Positions 1 to 7,187 of a stretch of 35,414 nt of DNA are shown in pieces. The position numbers were made by a program, and so were the translations under genes. The notes under the pieces are model-generated. The model was not told where the DNA came from and searched no databases. It saw nothing but the letters and a program-made list of their open reading frames with translations. The number at the start of each line of letters is the position of its first letter. The stretch's first letter is position 1. The stretch comes from Lachnoclostridium sp. An131 (GTDB lineage: Bacteria; Bacillota; Clostridia; Lachnospirales; Lachnospiraceae): NCBI RefSeq assembly GCF_002160825.1, contig NZ_NFLI01000024.1, positions 1 to 35,414 of the forward strand, written 5' to 3'.

Positions 1-27
1 GATGAAGTAAACGAATTGTCAGTTGAT
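1..27. repeat. ISLre2 terminal inverted repeat, left copy
   Basis: Pairs with 1638-1664 at 22 of 27 positions. The inner ten bases GTCAGTTGAT are identical. Similarity runs up to the window edge, so the repeat may be longer. Confidence 0.75.
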
Positions 28-107
28 ATGAAAGAGAGTGTTCCTAAAGCAAAATGGTTCCGGACTCATTTTCTCAATCATACAGCTGAGAGTTCGTTTT
101 TTCAAGT

Positions 108-1553
108 TTATATATTTCCAATCTGCTCCCTGATAGCAAGGATCTTTCGTACCGTAGAATTCCGGGTAATCGTTCCATGCAGGGCTTCCGCGTATCTCTG
201 GACTTCCTTCTGTTTCTGGGTATATCGCTTCCTTTGCGGCTCATCAATCATTCCGTCTGTTCCCGTTGCTTCCATAGCCATAGCTGACAGTTCCCGTTCC
301 CGGCGGTAATTCACCAGTTCAACTACCTTTTCGCGTCCATAGTTCCGTATAAAGCATCTCAGCCTGCACATACGGTCTGTGCCTGTCTCGCTCCATCCCA
401 TCGGACGGGAACTCATTCTCTCGGAATATACACTGCTCACATGACCTTCCGCGCTGCATCCCAATACATGCCTGTCATGAAACGCACGCTGGATAGACTC
501 CCAGTTTCCAGTCAGATAAGTCCGGCATTCTTCCACGGCACGCTCACTTCCGGCGCAATGGCTTTTGATCCGTGTCAGCAGCTTCTTCGCCGCCAGGAGT
601 TTATTCTTGTAAATGTATTTATAAAACCTGCCTTTTGTCAGATTCTCCTCCTCCGGTGTGTACCGCGCCACGCGGTTGATATATTTCATCAGGTGGAACC
701 GGTCTGCCACAAGCTTACTCTTTCCCACATAGTTTACAGCAGCCCGAATCCAGCTGGCCCCGTCGCTATTGATATAGACACATTTCAAAGCATCCTGGTC
801 ATAGTGTTCCCGGATGTAGGTATCCACCTCTTCCCACAGAGCAGCATTTTGAGCCGTCCCTGCGTAAAGCCCGCCAAAATAAAACGGCGAGACCAGCTTT
901 CTCCTGCCGTTTCCAGCCTCTTCTTTTCCTTCAAAAAGATAGACCAGCTTTCCCATAAAACACCCCTGCTCTTTTCCATCCGCCTGTCGGTGGATATGAT
1001 CTTCATCCGCTTCGATATAGAGATATTCGCACGCTTTCTTTTCCTTTGGCAGCTCTTCCATTTCCGGAATCTCTTTTTCAATAGAGTGTACTTTATTCAT
1101 GACCGTTGTTTTTGTAATGGTCTGTCCGTTTGTCTTTATCGACTCTGCCGCATGCTGATAAGAATGGGCTTCTGCTTCATTTAACACTTTCGCTTCTGCA
1201 ACAGGCGTGAACCTTTCCCGTTCCGGAAGCCGGATCAGTTCATCCAGCAGGCACCGTGTCCTGCCCTTATTATCCCTATACAGCGTATGTGTGAATGTGA
1301 TATCGCCTGCGCTGGAAATCAAAGTCCGCTGCCGCCTTCTCTGTATGGTATAACTGCTTTTTCGCTTCCCGCTTTCCCGAATCAGCTTATCCGCATTCGT
1401 CAGAGCCAGTCCAAGAAAATCCGCAGCCATCTTATCCGTTAATTCATGCACAGTCTCTTCAAATGCAGAGAACGTATCCAAATGTTCCAAAAAATCTTCT
1501 TCCGCATCTAACAACCCGCTGACAAGAACCTTGATTAATGTTATAATATCCAT
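108..1553 (-). CDS. ISLre2-family transposase
   Basis: DDE-type transposase of the ISLre2 (UPF0236) family, expected to move the surrounding element. The protein is about 481 residues, full length for the family. Recognisable segments include the conserved YIEADEDHIH block in the first half and VYINSDGASWI followed by LVADRFHLMKYI in the middle; these hold the acidic residues expected of the catalytic core. A longer reading frame reaches 1598, but the start at 1553 (MDIITLIKV) is preferred because AAAGGAG lies 11 bases upstream. The frame is intact, so the element may be active. A hairpin in the leader (1553-1568 with 1607-1621) contains the ribosome binding site. Confidence in the family is high; activity is inferred. 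Confidence 0.9.
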   Translation of the reverse strand: MDIITLIKVLVSGLLDAEEDFLEHLDTFSAFEETVHELTDKMAADFLGLALTNADKLIRESGKRKSSYTIQRRRQRTLISSAGDITFTHTLYRDNKGRTRCLLDELIRLPERERFTPVAEAKVLNEAEAHSYQHAAESIKTNGQTITKTTVMNKVHSIEKEIPEMEELPKEKKACEYLYIEADEDHIHRQADGKEQGCFMGKLVYLFEGKEEAGNGRRKLVSPFYFGGLYAGTAQNAALWEEVDTYIREHYDQDALKCVYINSDGASWIRAAVNYVGKSKLVADRFHLMKYINRVARYTPEEENLTKGRFYKYIYKNKLLAAKKLLTRIKSHCAGSERAVEECRTYLTGNWESIQRAFHDRHVLGCSAEGHVSSVYSERMSSRPMGWSETGTDRMCRLRCFIRNYGREKVVELVNYRRERELSAMAMEATGTDGMIDEPQRKRYTQKQKEVQRYAEALHGTITRNSTVRKILAIREQIGNI

Positions 1554-1621
1554 GAGTATTGGTACTCCTTTCGGTTTTGTTTTTTTCGTCGAAATCATTA
1601 TACCTCAAGGAGCCAATACTC
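1553..1621 (-). promoter_or_regulatory. Transposase leader hairpin enclosing the ribosome binding site
   Basis: GAGTATTGGTACTCCT (1553-1568) is nearly the reverse complement of AGGAGCCAATACTC (1607-1621). In the transposase transcript these arms would fold and bury the AAAGGAG site next to the ATG. A TATAAT-like -10 (1597-1602, minus strand) lies between the arms, so an internally started transcript would lack the 5' arm, whereas read-through from outside would fold and be poorly translated. That logic is known for other insertion sequences (for example IS10 and IS50) and is inferred here. Confidence 0.45.
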
Positions 1622-1637
1622 TTTTTATTTATTTTTT

Positions 1638-1664
1638 ATCAACTGACTATTTCTTTACTCCAAC
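1638..1664. repeat. ISLre2 terminal inverted repeat, right copy
   Basis: Reverse complement matches bases 1-27 at 22 of 27 positions. It ends where palindromic repeat R1 begins. Confidence 0.75.
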
Positions 1665-1783
1665 CTTCTGAAATCCCATGTCTGTCCCTTCACGGACAGG
1701 GTCCGCCCGGATTCGGACTTGACGTCCGCCCCGGGACAGACCCTGTCCGCGAAGAGGCCAGAGCATCGGGATTTTCAGAAGCC
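1665..1783. repeat. Palindromic repeat R1 (family of four in this window)
   Basis: An imperfect palindrome of about 119 bases. Outer arms are CTTCTGAAATCCC and GGGATTTTCAGAAG. Inner arms carry TTCACGGACAGGG (from 1689) and CCCTGTCCGCGAAGAGGCC (ending 1759). The apex is a small stem of CGGAC and GTCCG. R2 has nearly the same sequence and orientation, with differences concentrated in the apical loop, so the pairing rather than the loop is conserved. The insertion sequence abuts its left arm, and the first bases that should pair with GCC at the right end are missing, suggesting the IS landed inside the repeat. Confidence 0.85.
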
Positions 1784-1821
1784 TTCGTATCGCCACCGGC
1801 CGGAAGTTCCGTCAGCCGGAC

Positions 1822-1850
1822 TTGACATCCTTCCGCCTCCGGAGTATACT
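1822..1850 (+). promoter_or_regulatory. Promoter of the TPP riboswitch-thiT transcript
   Basis: TTGACA (1822-1827) and TATACT (1845-1850) are separated by exactly 17 bases, a near-consensus housekeeping promoter. The expected start near 1857 leaves the whole TPP aptamer in the leader. Confidence 0.85.
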
Positions 1851-1867
1851 CCTGATAGTCACATAGC

Positions 1868-1957
1868 GTAATGCTAGGGGAGCCTGAGGCTGAGAAAACA
1901 CAGTTGTGTTGACCCTCACTACTTGAACCGGTTAATACCGGCGTAAGGAAGCAGCTT
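1868..1957 (+). ncRNA. TPP riboswitch (THI element)
   Basis: Thiamine pyrophosphate-sensing leader RNA. Visible conserved parts are the GGGGAGCC...GGCTGAGA block (pyrimidine-sensing helix and CUGAGA loop), GACCCTCACTACTTGAACC, and GGTTAATACCGGCGTAAGGAA (pyrophosphate-sensing arm), closed by a short stem of TGCT and AGCA. It lies between a strong promoter and thiT, so the regulated product is a thiamine transporter. The expression platform downstream appears to be the hairpin at 1965-1996. Identification rests on motif match; binding itself cannot be shown from sequence. Confidence 0.93.
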
Positions 1958-1964
1958 TTCGTAT

Positions 1965-1996
1965 CCCCTCCTGTGATATTTTCATTACAAAGGAGG
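1965..1996 (+). promoter_or_regulatory. Hairpin sequestering the thiT ribosome binding site
   Basis: CCCCTCCT (1965-1972) can pair with the thiT Shine-Dalgarno AAAGGAGG (1989-1996). It is followed by TTTTTTATG, so the same hairpin could block translation or act as a terminator. The likely reading is that TPP-bound aptamer allows this hairpin to form and switches thiT off. Which of the two mechanisms applies cannot be told from sequence alone. Confidence 0.6.
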
Positions 1997-2003
1997 ATTT
2001 TTT

Positions 2004-2672
2004 ATGTCACTTTTTGTCAATCAGGTTACCGATGAATGGGGAACCTCTTATTCTCTGACCGGTCTGGGCTACGGTGCCCTCGTCGTTCTGATGCTGGCGC
2101 TTCTGCTTCTGGCCTGCTATCTTTCCGGAGAGAAAAAGATCAAAACAAAGCATCTGGTCTTTTCAGCAGTTGCCATGGCACTTGGAATGATTACTTCCTT
2201 CCTGAAGCTTTTCGAGGCTCCCATGGGCGGCTCCGTCACACTGTTTTCCATGCTTTTCATCTGCTGTATCGGATACTGGTACGGACTGCGCACCGGCCTT
2301 ATGACCGGCGTGGCCTACGGCCTGCTGCAGCTGATTTCTGATCCCTACATCATCAGCCTTCCGCAGATGATTACCGATTACCTGCTGGCATTCGGCGCTC
2401 TTGGGCTGTCCGGCCTGTTCTGCAACAAAAAGTACGGCTTGATCAAGGGCTATATCGCGGGTGTTCTTGGCCGTTACTTCTTTGCATTCCTTTCCGGACT
2501 TATCTTTTTCGCGTCCTACGCGGACGGAACCGGCATGAGCGCTCCGGTATATTCTCTGGCTTACAATGGAGCTTATCTGGGACTGGAGGCGCTGATTACT
2601 CTGATTGTTCTGGCAATTCCGGCTGTGAATCAGGCGTTTGCGAAGGTGAAGGAGATGGCCACGGCTTCTTAA
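2004..2672 (+). CDS. thiT: Energy-coupled thiamine transporter ThiT (ECF S component)
   Basis: Substrate-binding membrane subunit of an ECF-type vitamin transporter. It binds thiamine and works with shared EcfA/A'/T subunits that are not in this window. The 222 residues are very hydrophobic, with about seven membrane segments. The conserved MGGSVTLFSMLFI stretch (near 74-86) and an acidic/aromatic pattern later in the protein fit ThiT. The TPP riboswitch directly upstream strongly supports the substrate. Typical ThiT proteins are about 180-200 residues with six segments; here an extra hydrophobic segment (about 20-41) and a basic linker precede the usual start. AAAGGAGG lies 7 bases before the ATG. 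Palindromic repeat R2 begins 4 bases after the stop. Confidence 0.9.
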   Translation: MSLFVNQVTDEWGTSYSLTGLGYGALVVLMLALLLLACYLSGEKKIKTKHLVFSAVAMALGMITSFLKLFEAPMGGSVTLFSMLFICCIGYWYGLRTGLMTGVAYGLLQLISDPYIISLPQMITDYLLAFGALGLSGLFCNKKYGLIKGYIAGVLGRYFFAFLSGLIFFASYADGTGMSAPVYSLAYNGAYLGLEALITLIVLAIPAVNQAFAKVKEMATAS

Positions 2673-2676
2673 AGGC

Positions 2677-2799
2677 GGCTTCTGAAATCCCATGTCTGTC
2701 CCTTCACGGACAGGGTCCGTCCCGGATTCGGACTGAAAAGTCCGCCCCGGATCAGACCCTGTCCGCGAAGAGGCCAGAACATCGGGATTATAAGAAGCC
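2677..2799. repeat. Palindromic repeat R2
   Basis: About 123 bases, almost identical to R1 and in the same orientation. Outer arms are GGCTTCTGAAATCCC and GGGATTATAAGAAGCC; inner arms are TTCACGGACAGGG and CCCTGTCCGCGAAGAGGCC; the apex is CGGAC-TGAAAA-GTCCG. Relative to R1 most changes fall in loops or bulges. It sits between the convergent thiT and zinc-ribbon genes, where a bidirectional terminator would be expected, and no other terminator is visible there. Confidence 0.88.
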
Positions 2800-2859
2800 T
2801 TCGGTCTGTCTCAGGAGCAAAAGCTTTCTCCCGCCGTTTCAGGCTGAACGCAGATACCT

Positions 2860-3267
2860 TTACCCCTCAAAGAGCATCCACAGGCCAAATATTGCAACAA
2901 GCACCCCTATAACTCTTCCAAGGCGGTTCGTCTTCACGTATCCAAACATCGCATATGTTTCCGGGGTACAGTAGGGAAACAGGACAACAGTAAGCCCTAG
3001 CAAAAGCATCCCGCAGCCCGCTGTGAGCTTTCCGCTTTCCTTTTCTCCGGCGCCCAGGAACGCACTGGAAAGTACCAGCAGAACAGAAACGATGATGCCT
3101 GCTGCAAACCATTTCATATTCTTTCTGACGCTTTCAAGCGCCGTCCTGTGCTTGTCCCGGCATTCAGAGGAACAATATAGCTCCTCCTCTTTTCCGTCCC
3201 CGGAACCATAACAGCTCTTTCCTTCCAGTTTCTTCCCGCAATAGCTGCATATCTTTCTTCCTGCCAT
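2860..3267 (-). CDS. Small zinc-ribbon membrane protein, function unknown
   Basis: A 135-residue protein. The N-terminus has a treble-clef/zinc-ribbon pattern, CSYCGKKL (Cys 8 and 11) then CSSECRDKH (Cys 32 and 36), as expected for binding one zinc ion. Three hydrophobic segments follow (about 52-71, 82-99 and 116-133), so it is probably a membrane protein with a cytoplasmic metal-binding head. GGAGGTG precedes the ATG. It lies 40 bases after the lipoprotein gene on the same strand and is probably cotranscribed with it. I do not recognise a named family beyond this architecture. Confidence 0.7.
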   Translation of the reverse strand: MAGRKICSYCGKKLEGKSCYGSGDGKEEELYCSSECRDKHRTALESVRKNMKWFAAGIIVSVLLVLSSAFLGAGEKESGKLTAGCGMLLLGLTVVLFPYCTPETYAMFGYVKTNRLGRVIGVLVAIFGLWMLFEG

Positions 3268-3307
3268 GTTACACCTCCAGCCTCTTTATAAATCCAGCAG
3301 ATTACTG

Positions 3308-3700
3308 CTATTGAATTCTCACATCGACATCTTCTGCCGTAATGTACAGAACCATCTCTTCCTCCGTCGGGTTCTGCATACAGACGCCAATCCGAAACCA
3401 TGCGCCTTTTTCCACATAATCATATTTTTCTTCTTCTCCCTGAGCAAGATACAGAGCTTCATCGTAAGCGTTCTCTTCTCTACACTCTGTCACAAGCAGC
3501 CGGACTCTTACCCCCTGCATTTCGCCATCGTAGGACAGCTTCAGCTCATGATTCCGCGGCGATATTTCCTCTTCCGAATATACCACCTCTTCCTCACTGC
3601 CCGCCGGAATCACAATCCGGACGGCGCTGCTCTGCTCCGAGCATCCAGACAGTAAGACTGCAGATATCAGCGTTAGTATCCAATAAGCACCCCTTTTCAT
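3308..3700 (-). CDS. Small predicted lipoprotein
   Basis: A 130-residue protein with a basic start (MKRG), a hydrophobic core and a lipobox LSGC ending at Cys 20, so it should be exported, lipid-modified and anchored to the outer face of the membrane. The mature part is acidic and probably beta-rich (segments such as RVRLLVTECREEN and GAWFRIGVCMQNPTEEEMVLYI), resembling small proteins that carry an immunoglobulin-like or DUF-type fold. GGAGGTG stands just before the ATG. It is first in a two-gene unit with the zinc-ribbon protein. Function unknown. Confidence 0.75.
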   Translation of the reverse strand: MKRGAYWILTLISAVLLSGCSEQSSAVRIVIPAGSEEEVVYSEEEISPRNHELKLSYDGEMQGVRVRLLVTECREENAYDEALYLAQGEEEKYDYVEKGAWFRIGVCMQNPTEEEMVLYITAEDVDVRIQ

Positions 3701-3802
3701 ACTTCACACCTCCACATGACTGTTCATTATTACCTCCGCCCGGGCTTGTCCGGCAGTCTGATATGCTGCGGCAAACAACTATTTCTACTTGAATATCACT
3801 AC

Positions 3803-3837
3803 TTGATCTTCTGATTCAACAGTTCTATACTTAGAAC
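3803..3837 (+). promoter_or_regulatory. Promoter of the MATE exporter gene with overlapping dyad
   Basis: TTGATC (3803-3808) and TATACT (3826-3831) are 17 bases apart. The inverted repeat GTTCTA-TACT-TAGAAC (3822-3837) covers the -10 box and the likely start point, a position typical of a repressor operator. No regulator gene sits beside it, so the operator role is inference. Confidence 0.55.
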
Positions 3838-3868
3838 CGAAAAATACATAGGAAAAGAGGAATCAACA

Positions 3869-5257
3869 TTGAGTACCCAAACCAGCCAGCGTCAGCTGGA
3901 CATGCTTCATGGTCCTATCTGGAATAAAATACCGCAGTTTGCCCTTCCGGTGGCGGCCACTGCCATTCTGGAGCAGCTGTTTAACGCCTCGGATGTAGCT
4001 GTCGTCGGAAATTTCACCGGCGCGGAAAGCACCCTTGCCGTGGCAGCCGTAGGTTCAAACAGTTCCATCATCAGCCTGATTGTCAATCTTTTCATCGGAA
4101 TCGCCCTGGGCAGCAACGTGGTCATCGCCCACGCTATCGGTCACGGAGACAAAGCTTCTGTACACAAGGCTGTTCATACCTCGATTGTAGCAGCCGTGCT
4201 TGGAGGCGCCGCCGTCACCGTAATTGGCGAGCTTGCTGCCGCCCCTCTGCTTGGCCTGCTCCATGTGCCGGATGAAGTCTTCCCCCTGGCACTTCTGTAT
4301 CTGCGGATTTACCTTCTGGGAATGCCAGTAATCCTTTTATATAACTTCGAAGCAGCCATTTTCCGCAGTGTGGGCGAGACAAAAATTCCTCTGCTTGCTC
4401 TGGCGGCATCCGGCGTCTTGAATGTAATCCTGAACCTGTTTTTCGTCATTGTACTGCACATGACCGTAAATGGCGTAGCTACCGCCACCGTAATCTCAAA
4501 CGCAGTCAGCTCACTGATTCTGTACCGCAGACTCCGTCACACGGAACTGGAAATCCGCGTGGAACCCCGCAGCCTGCGGATCGACCCCGCAAGCCTCCGC
4601 CGTATTCTTCAGATCGGCCTGCCGGCCGGAATTCAGACTGCGGTATTCTCCGTAGCAAATATTGTGATCCAGTCTGCTATCAACAGTCTGGGAACCATCG
4701 TCATGGCAGCGTCCAGCGCAGCCTACAACATAGAAGTCTTTACCTATGACATACTCAATTCCTTCAGCCAGGCCTGCACCACCTTTGTCGGCCAGAACTT
4801 CGGAGCCGGCAAGCCCCAGCGGTGCAAAAAAACGCTGCTGCTCTGTCTGGGAGAAGGCATCTGCATCCTGGGCTTGGCAATTGCTGCCATCCTTTTCTGG
4901 GGAAAACCGCTGCTCTCCATTTTCGACAGCAATCCGGAGGTAATCGAGACAGGCTATATCCGTCTGATGATGGTGGTATCTGCCCATGCTTTCAGCCTTC
5001 TCTATGAGGTGATGGCCGGATATCTCCGGGGCTTCGGCATTTCACTTGCGCCCGCTGTCATCACCACCATCTGCGTATGCGGCATCCGGTTCGGATGGAT
5101 ACAGCTTGTCTTTCCGCAGAATCCGACCTTCTGGACCATTATGACCGTCTACCCGGTCAGCCTTGCGGCCACTGCGCTGGCTATCTTTTTGGCGCTGGCC
5201 TATTACCGGCCAGCCCGAAGGTTCACTGCAGTACAGAAAATCAAGGCAGGAAATTAA
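3869..5257 (+). CDS. MATE family efflux transporter
   Basis: Multidrug and toxin extrusion family transporter, expected to export organic cations or drugs using a sodium or proton gradient. Its 462 residues are full length, with about twelve membrane segments in two homologous halves. The first half starts GPIWNKIPQFALPVAATAIL and contains the family-typical QLFNASDVAVVGNFTG; the second half repeats this with RILQIGLPAGIQTAVFSVAN. The start codon is TTG at 3869, supported by AAAAGAGG eight bases upstream; an in-frame ATG at 3902 has no such site. The substrate is unknown. The gene is single, with a likely regulated promoter, and ends facing argS across palindromic repeat R3. Confidence 0.9.
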   Translation: MSTQTSQRQLDMLHGPIWNKIPQFALPVAATAILEQLFNASDVAVVGNFTGAESTLAVAAVGSNSSIISLIVNLFIGIALGSNVVIAHAIGHGDKASVHKAVHTSIVAAVLGGAAVTVIGELAAAPLLGLLHVPDEVFPLALLYLRIYLLGMPVILLYNFEAAIFRSVGETKIPLLALAASGVLNVILNLFFVIVLHMTVNGVATATVISNAVSSLILYRRLRHTELEIRVEPRSLRIDPASLRRILQIGLPAGIQTAVFSVANIVIQSAINSLGTIVMAASSAAYNIEVFTYDILNSFSQACTTFVGQNFGAGKPQRCKKTLLLCLGEGICILGLAIAAILFWGKPLLSIFDSNPEVIETGYIRLMMVVSAHAFSLLYEVMAGYLRGFGISLAPAVITTICVCGIRFGWIQLVFPQNPTFWTIMTVYPVSLAATALAIFLALAYYRPARRFTAVQKIKAGN

Positions 5258-5295
5258 ACGCAGCCTCACTTTCTTCCGTCTCAGACAAAAACAAA

Positions 5296-5414
5296 GGCTT
5301 TCCGCTCTCCACATGTCTGGCCTCTTTTTTGACAGCGTATGCCCGAATCAGACCTTCAGGTCCGATCCGGACATACGCTGTCAGAAAGGGGACGGACATG
5401 GGATGCGGAAAGCC
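5296..5414. repeat. Palindromic repeat R3 (opposite orientation to R1/R2)
   Basis: About 119 bases. Outer arms are GGCTTTCCGC and GCGGAAAGCC, inner arms GACAGCGTATG and CATACGCTGTC, apex AGACC-TTCA-GGTCC. Read on the minus strand, it aligns with R1/R2 through GACAG, the CGGAC/GTCC apex and AAGAGGCCAGA. It fills the space between the convergent MATE and argS genes and ends two bases before the argS stop. On the minus strand its outer stem is followed by CTTTGTTTTTGTC, so it probably also works as the argS terminator. Confidence 0.82.
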
Positions 5415-5416
5415 GC

Positions 5417-7183
5417 CTACATTCTTGAGGGCGCCTCAAACCCCAGCACGTCGATACACGTCTCCAGCACTCTCTTCGTCAGCACCAGAAGAGAAACCAG
5501 TCCTGCTCTCTTCTCTTCATCCTCTTCCCCGAGAATCTTCGTCTCATGATAAAATTTGTTAAAGCTGTTCGCCAGCTCATAGATATACGCGCAGACCTTA
5601 TGAGGGGCAAGCTCCTCAAACGCATTCTCCAGCACGCCGTTAAACCGTGCCAGCAGAAGCTCCAGGGCCTTCTGGCTTTCATTCTCCGCAGCCGGAATCC
5701 GGCCCTTCTCCGGATCGCCTCCCTGCGCCTGATATTTATTCAGAATCGACTTGATGCGGACGATCGTATACAGGATATAGGGACCTGTATTTCCCTCAAA
5801 GGAAGTAAAGCGGTCCACGTCAAAGACATAATCCTTTGAAGCCTGATTGGACAAATCTCCATACTTGATAGCGGAAAGTCCTACGATCTTGGCAGTCTCC
5901 CTCGCCTCCTCCGGCGAGATATCCGGATTTTCTGCAATCTTCTGATACATTTTCTCATCGATATCGGCAATCAGGTACTCCAGACGCATAACGCCGCCGT
6001 CGCGGGTCTTGAAGGGCTTGCCGTCCCTGCCGTTCATCGTGCCGAAGCCCAGGAATTCAAGCTCTGTCTCCGGCTTTACGATGCCGGTCTTTTTCGCGCA
6101 GCGGAACACCTGAATAAAATGCATCTCCTGGCGCTTGTCCACTACATAGATGACCTCGTCCGGGTCAAAAAGCTTCCGGCGCTCCACCAGCGTCGCCAGA
6201 TCCGTCGTCGTATAGAGGGACGCCCCGTCCGATTTCAGAATCATACAGGGAGGAACCTCCTTGGTATCCGTCTCCTCCTTCACATCCACTACAAGGGCGC
6301 CGCTGCTCTCATAGGCATAGCCCTCCTTTTTCAGGCGGTCTACCATGTCAGGGATATAGGGCTGCGCATCGGACTCGCCCTTCCAGAGATCAAACTCCAC
6401 ATTCAGATTCTCATAGTTGCGCTTTAAGTCTGCCACAGACACATTCAAAATGTGCCGCAGAACGGCCTGATAGCCTCTGTGTCCATGCTGAACCAGATAG
6501 GTGGCATGCATGGCCTCTTCCTTGTACGCCTCATCCTCCTTGGAACGGGCGCTGGCCGCCGGATAAATCTCCTCCAGCTCAGAAATCGTAAAAGGCGCCT
6601 CCTTGGGATATTCTCCCGTATAATTTTCATCAAAATATACAAGCTCAGGCTTTCTGTGCTTCAGCTCCGTGATGATCAGTCCCATCTGAAGGCCCCAGTC
6701 ACCCAGATGAATGTCGCCGATCACCTTATGGCCTGCAAAGCGTCCCAGACGCTTCACACTCTCGCCGATGATGGCAGAACGTAAGTGTCCCACGTGAAGC
6801 GGCTTCGCTACATTCGGTCCGCCGTAATCGATGATAATCGTCTTTGGATGCTCCGTCTTTTCACAGCCCAGACGCTCATCCTCCTGCATAGCCTGAAGAT
6901 AGTCCCGCACGAAATCCGGAGAAAGCTTCAGGTTGAGAAAGCCCGGATTTACCGCGCTCACCTCGGAAAACATCGCGTTCTCCTGCAGCCTTTCCGCTGC
7001 CTGGGAAGCAATCTGGATAGGCGCGCAGCGATATTTCTTTGCGCCCGCCATAGCTCCGTTGCACTGATATTCACAAAGATCCGGACGGTTGGAAAGGGTC
7101 ACCTTTCCGTAATCCGCCTCATAGCCTGCGGCCTCAAAGGCCCCGGATACGGCTGCTGTGATCTGATCCAGCAATTTTTTCAT
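5417..7183 (-). CDS. argS: Arginyl-tRNA synthetase
   Basis: Class I synthetase that charges tRNA-Arg with arginine in the cytoplasm; essential for translation. The protein is about 588 residues, normal for ArgS. An N-terminal Add1-type tRNA-binding domain (about 1-95) is followed by the catalytic fold with the HIGH-type motif HVGH (130-133) in NVAKPLHVGHLRSA. As in many ArgS proteins, a canonical KMSK is replaced by a looser GKPFKTRDGG segment. The C-terminal helical DALR anticodon-binding domain is complete. The frame is open to a TTG at 7210, but ATG 7183 is chosen because GAGGAG lies 9 bases before it. It follows the sugar kinase gene by 4 bases, so the two are cotranscribed. Confidence 0.97.
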   Translation of the reverse strand: MKKLLDQITAAVSGAFEAAGYEADYGKVTLSNRPDLCEYQCNGAMAGAKKYRCAPIQIASQAAERLQENAMFSEVSAVNPGFLNLKLSPDFVRDYLQAMQEDERLGCEKTEHPKTIIIDYGGPNVAKPLHVGHLRSAIIGESVKRLGRFAGHKVIGDIHLGDWGLQMGLIITELKHRKPELVYFDENYTGEYPKEAPFTISELEEIYPAASARSKEDEAYKEEAMHATYLVQHGHRGYQAVLRHILNVSVADLKRNYENLNVEFDLWKGESDAQPYIPDMVDRLKKEGYAYESSGALVVDVKEETDTKEVPPCMILKSDGASLYTTTDLATLVERRKLFDPDEVIYVVDKRQEMHFIQVFRCAKKTGIVKPETELEFLGFGTMNGRDGKPFKTRDGGVMRLEYLIADIDEKMYQKIAENPDISPEEARETAKIVGLSAIKYGDLSNQASKDYVFDVDRFTSFEGNTGPYILYTIVRIKSILNKYQAQGGDPEKGRIPAAENESQKALELLLARFNGVLENAFEELAPHKVCAYIYELANSFNKFYHETKILGEEDEEKRAGLVSLLVLTKRVLETCIDVLGFEAPSRM

Positions 7184-7187
7184 AAAC

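Larger units (their letters stand above)
1..1664 (-). mobile_element. ISLre2-family insertion sequence (left end at or before base 1)
   Basis: The element is a single transposase gene (108-1553, minus strand) between imperfect terminal inverted repeats. Bases 1-27 match the reverse complement of 1638-1664 at 22 of 27 positions, including a perfect ten-base block GTCAGTTGAT (18-27 and 1638-1647). The repeat still matches at base 1, so the true left end may lie just outside the window. No target duplication can be checked because the left flank is missing. The right end abuts palindromic repeat R1, and the first bases of the R1 outer arm appear to have been replaced. ISLre2 elements normally carry one orf of about 480 codons, which fits. 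Confidence 0.85.

Noticed and set aside
1-1664. Target-site duplication of the ISLre2 element inside the window
   Set aside because: Bases adjacent to the inner ten-base repeat do not match, because the inverted repeat continues outward; the real left flank lies outside the window.
2163-2693. Long open frame antisense to thiT
   Set aside because: It is a shadow of thiT: the plus-strand frame has membrane segments, a ribosome binding site and a riboswitch, while the antisense frame has none of these.
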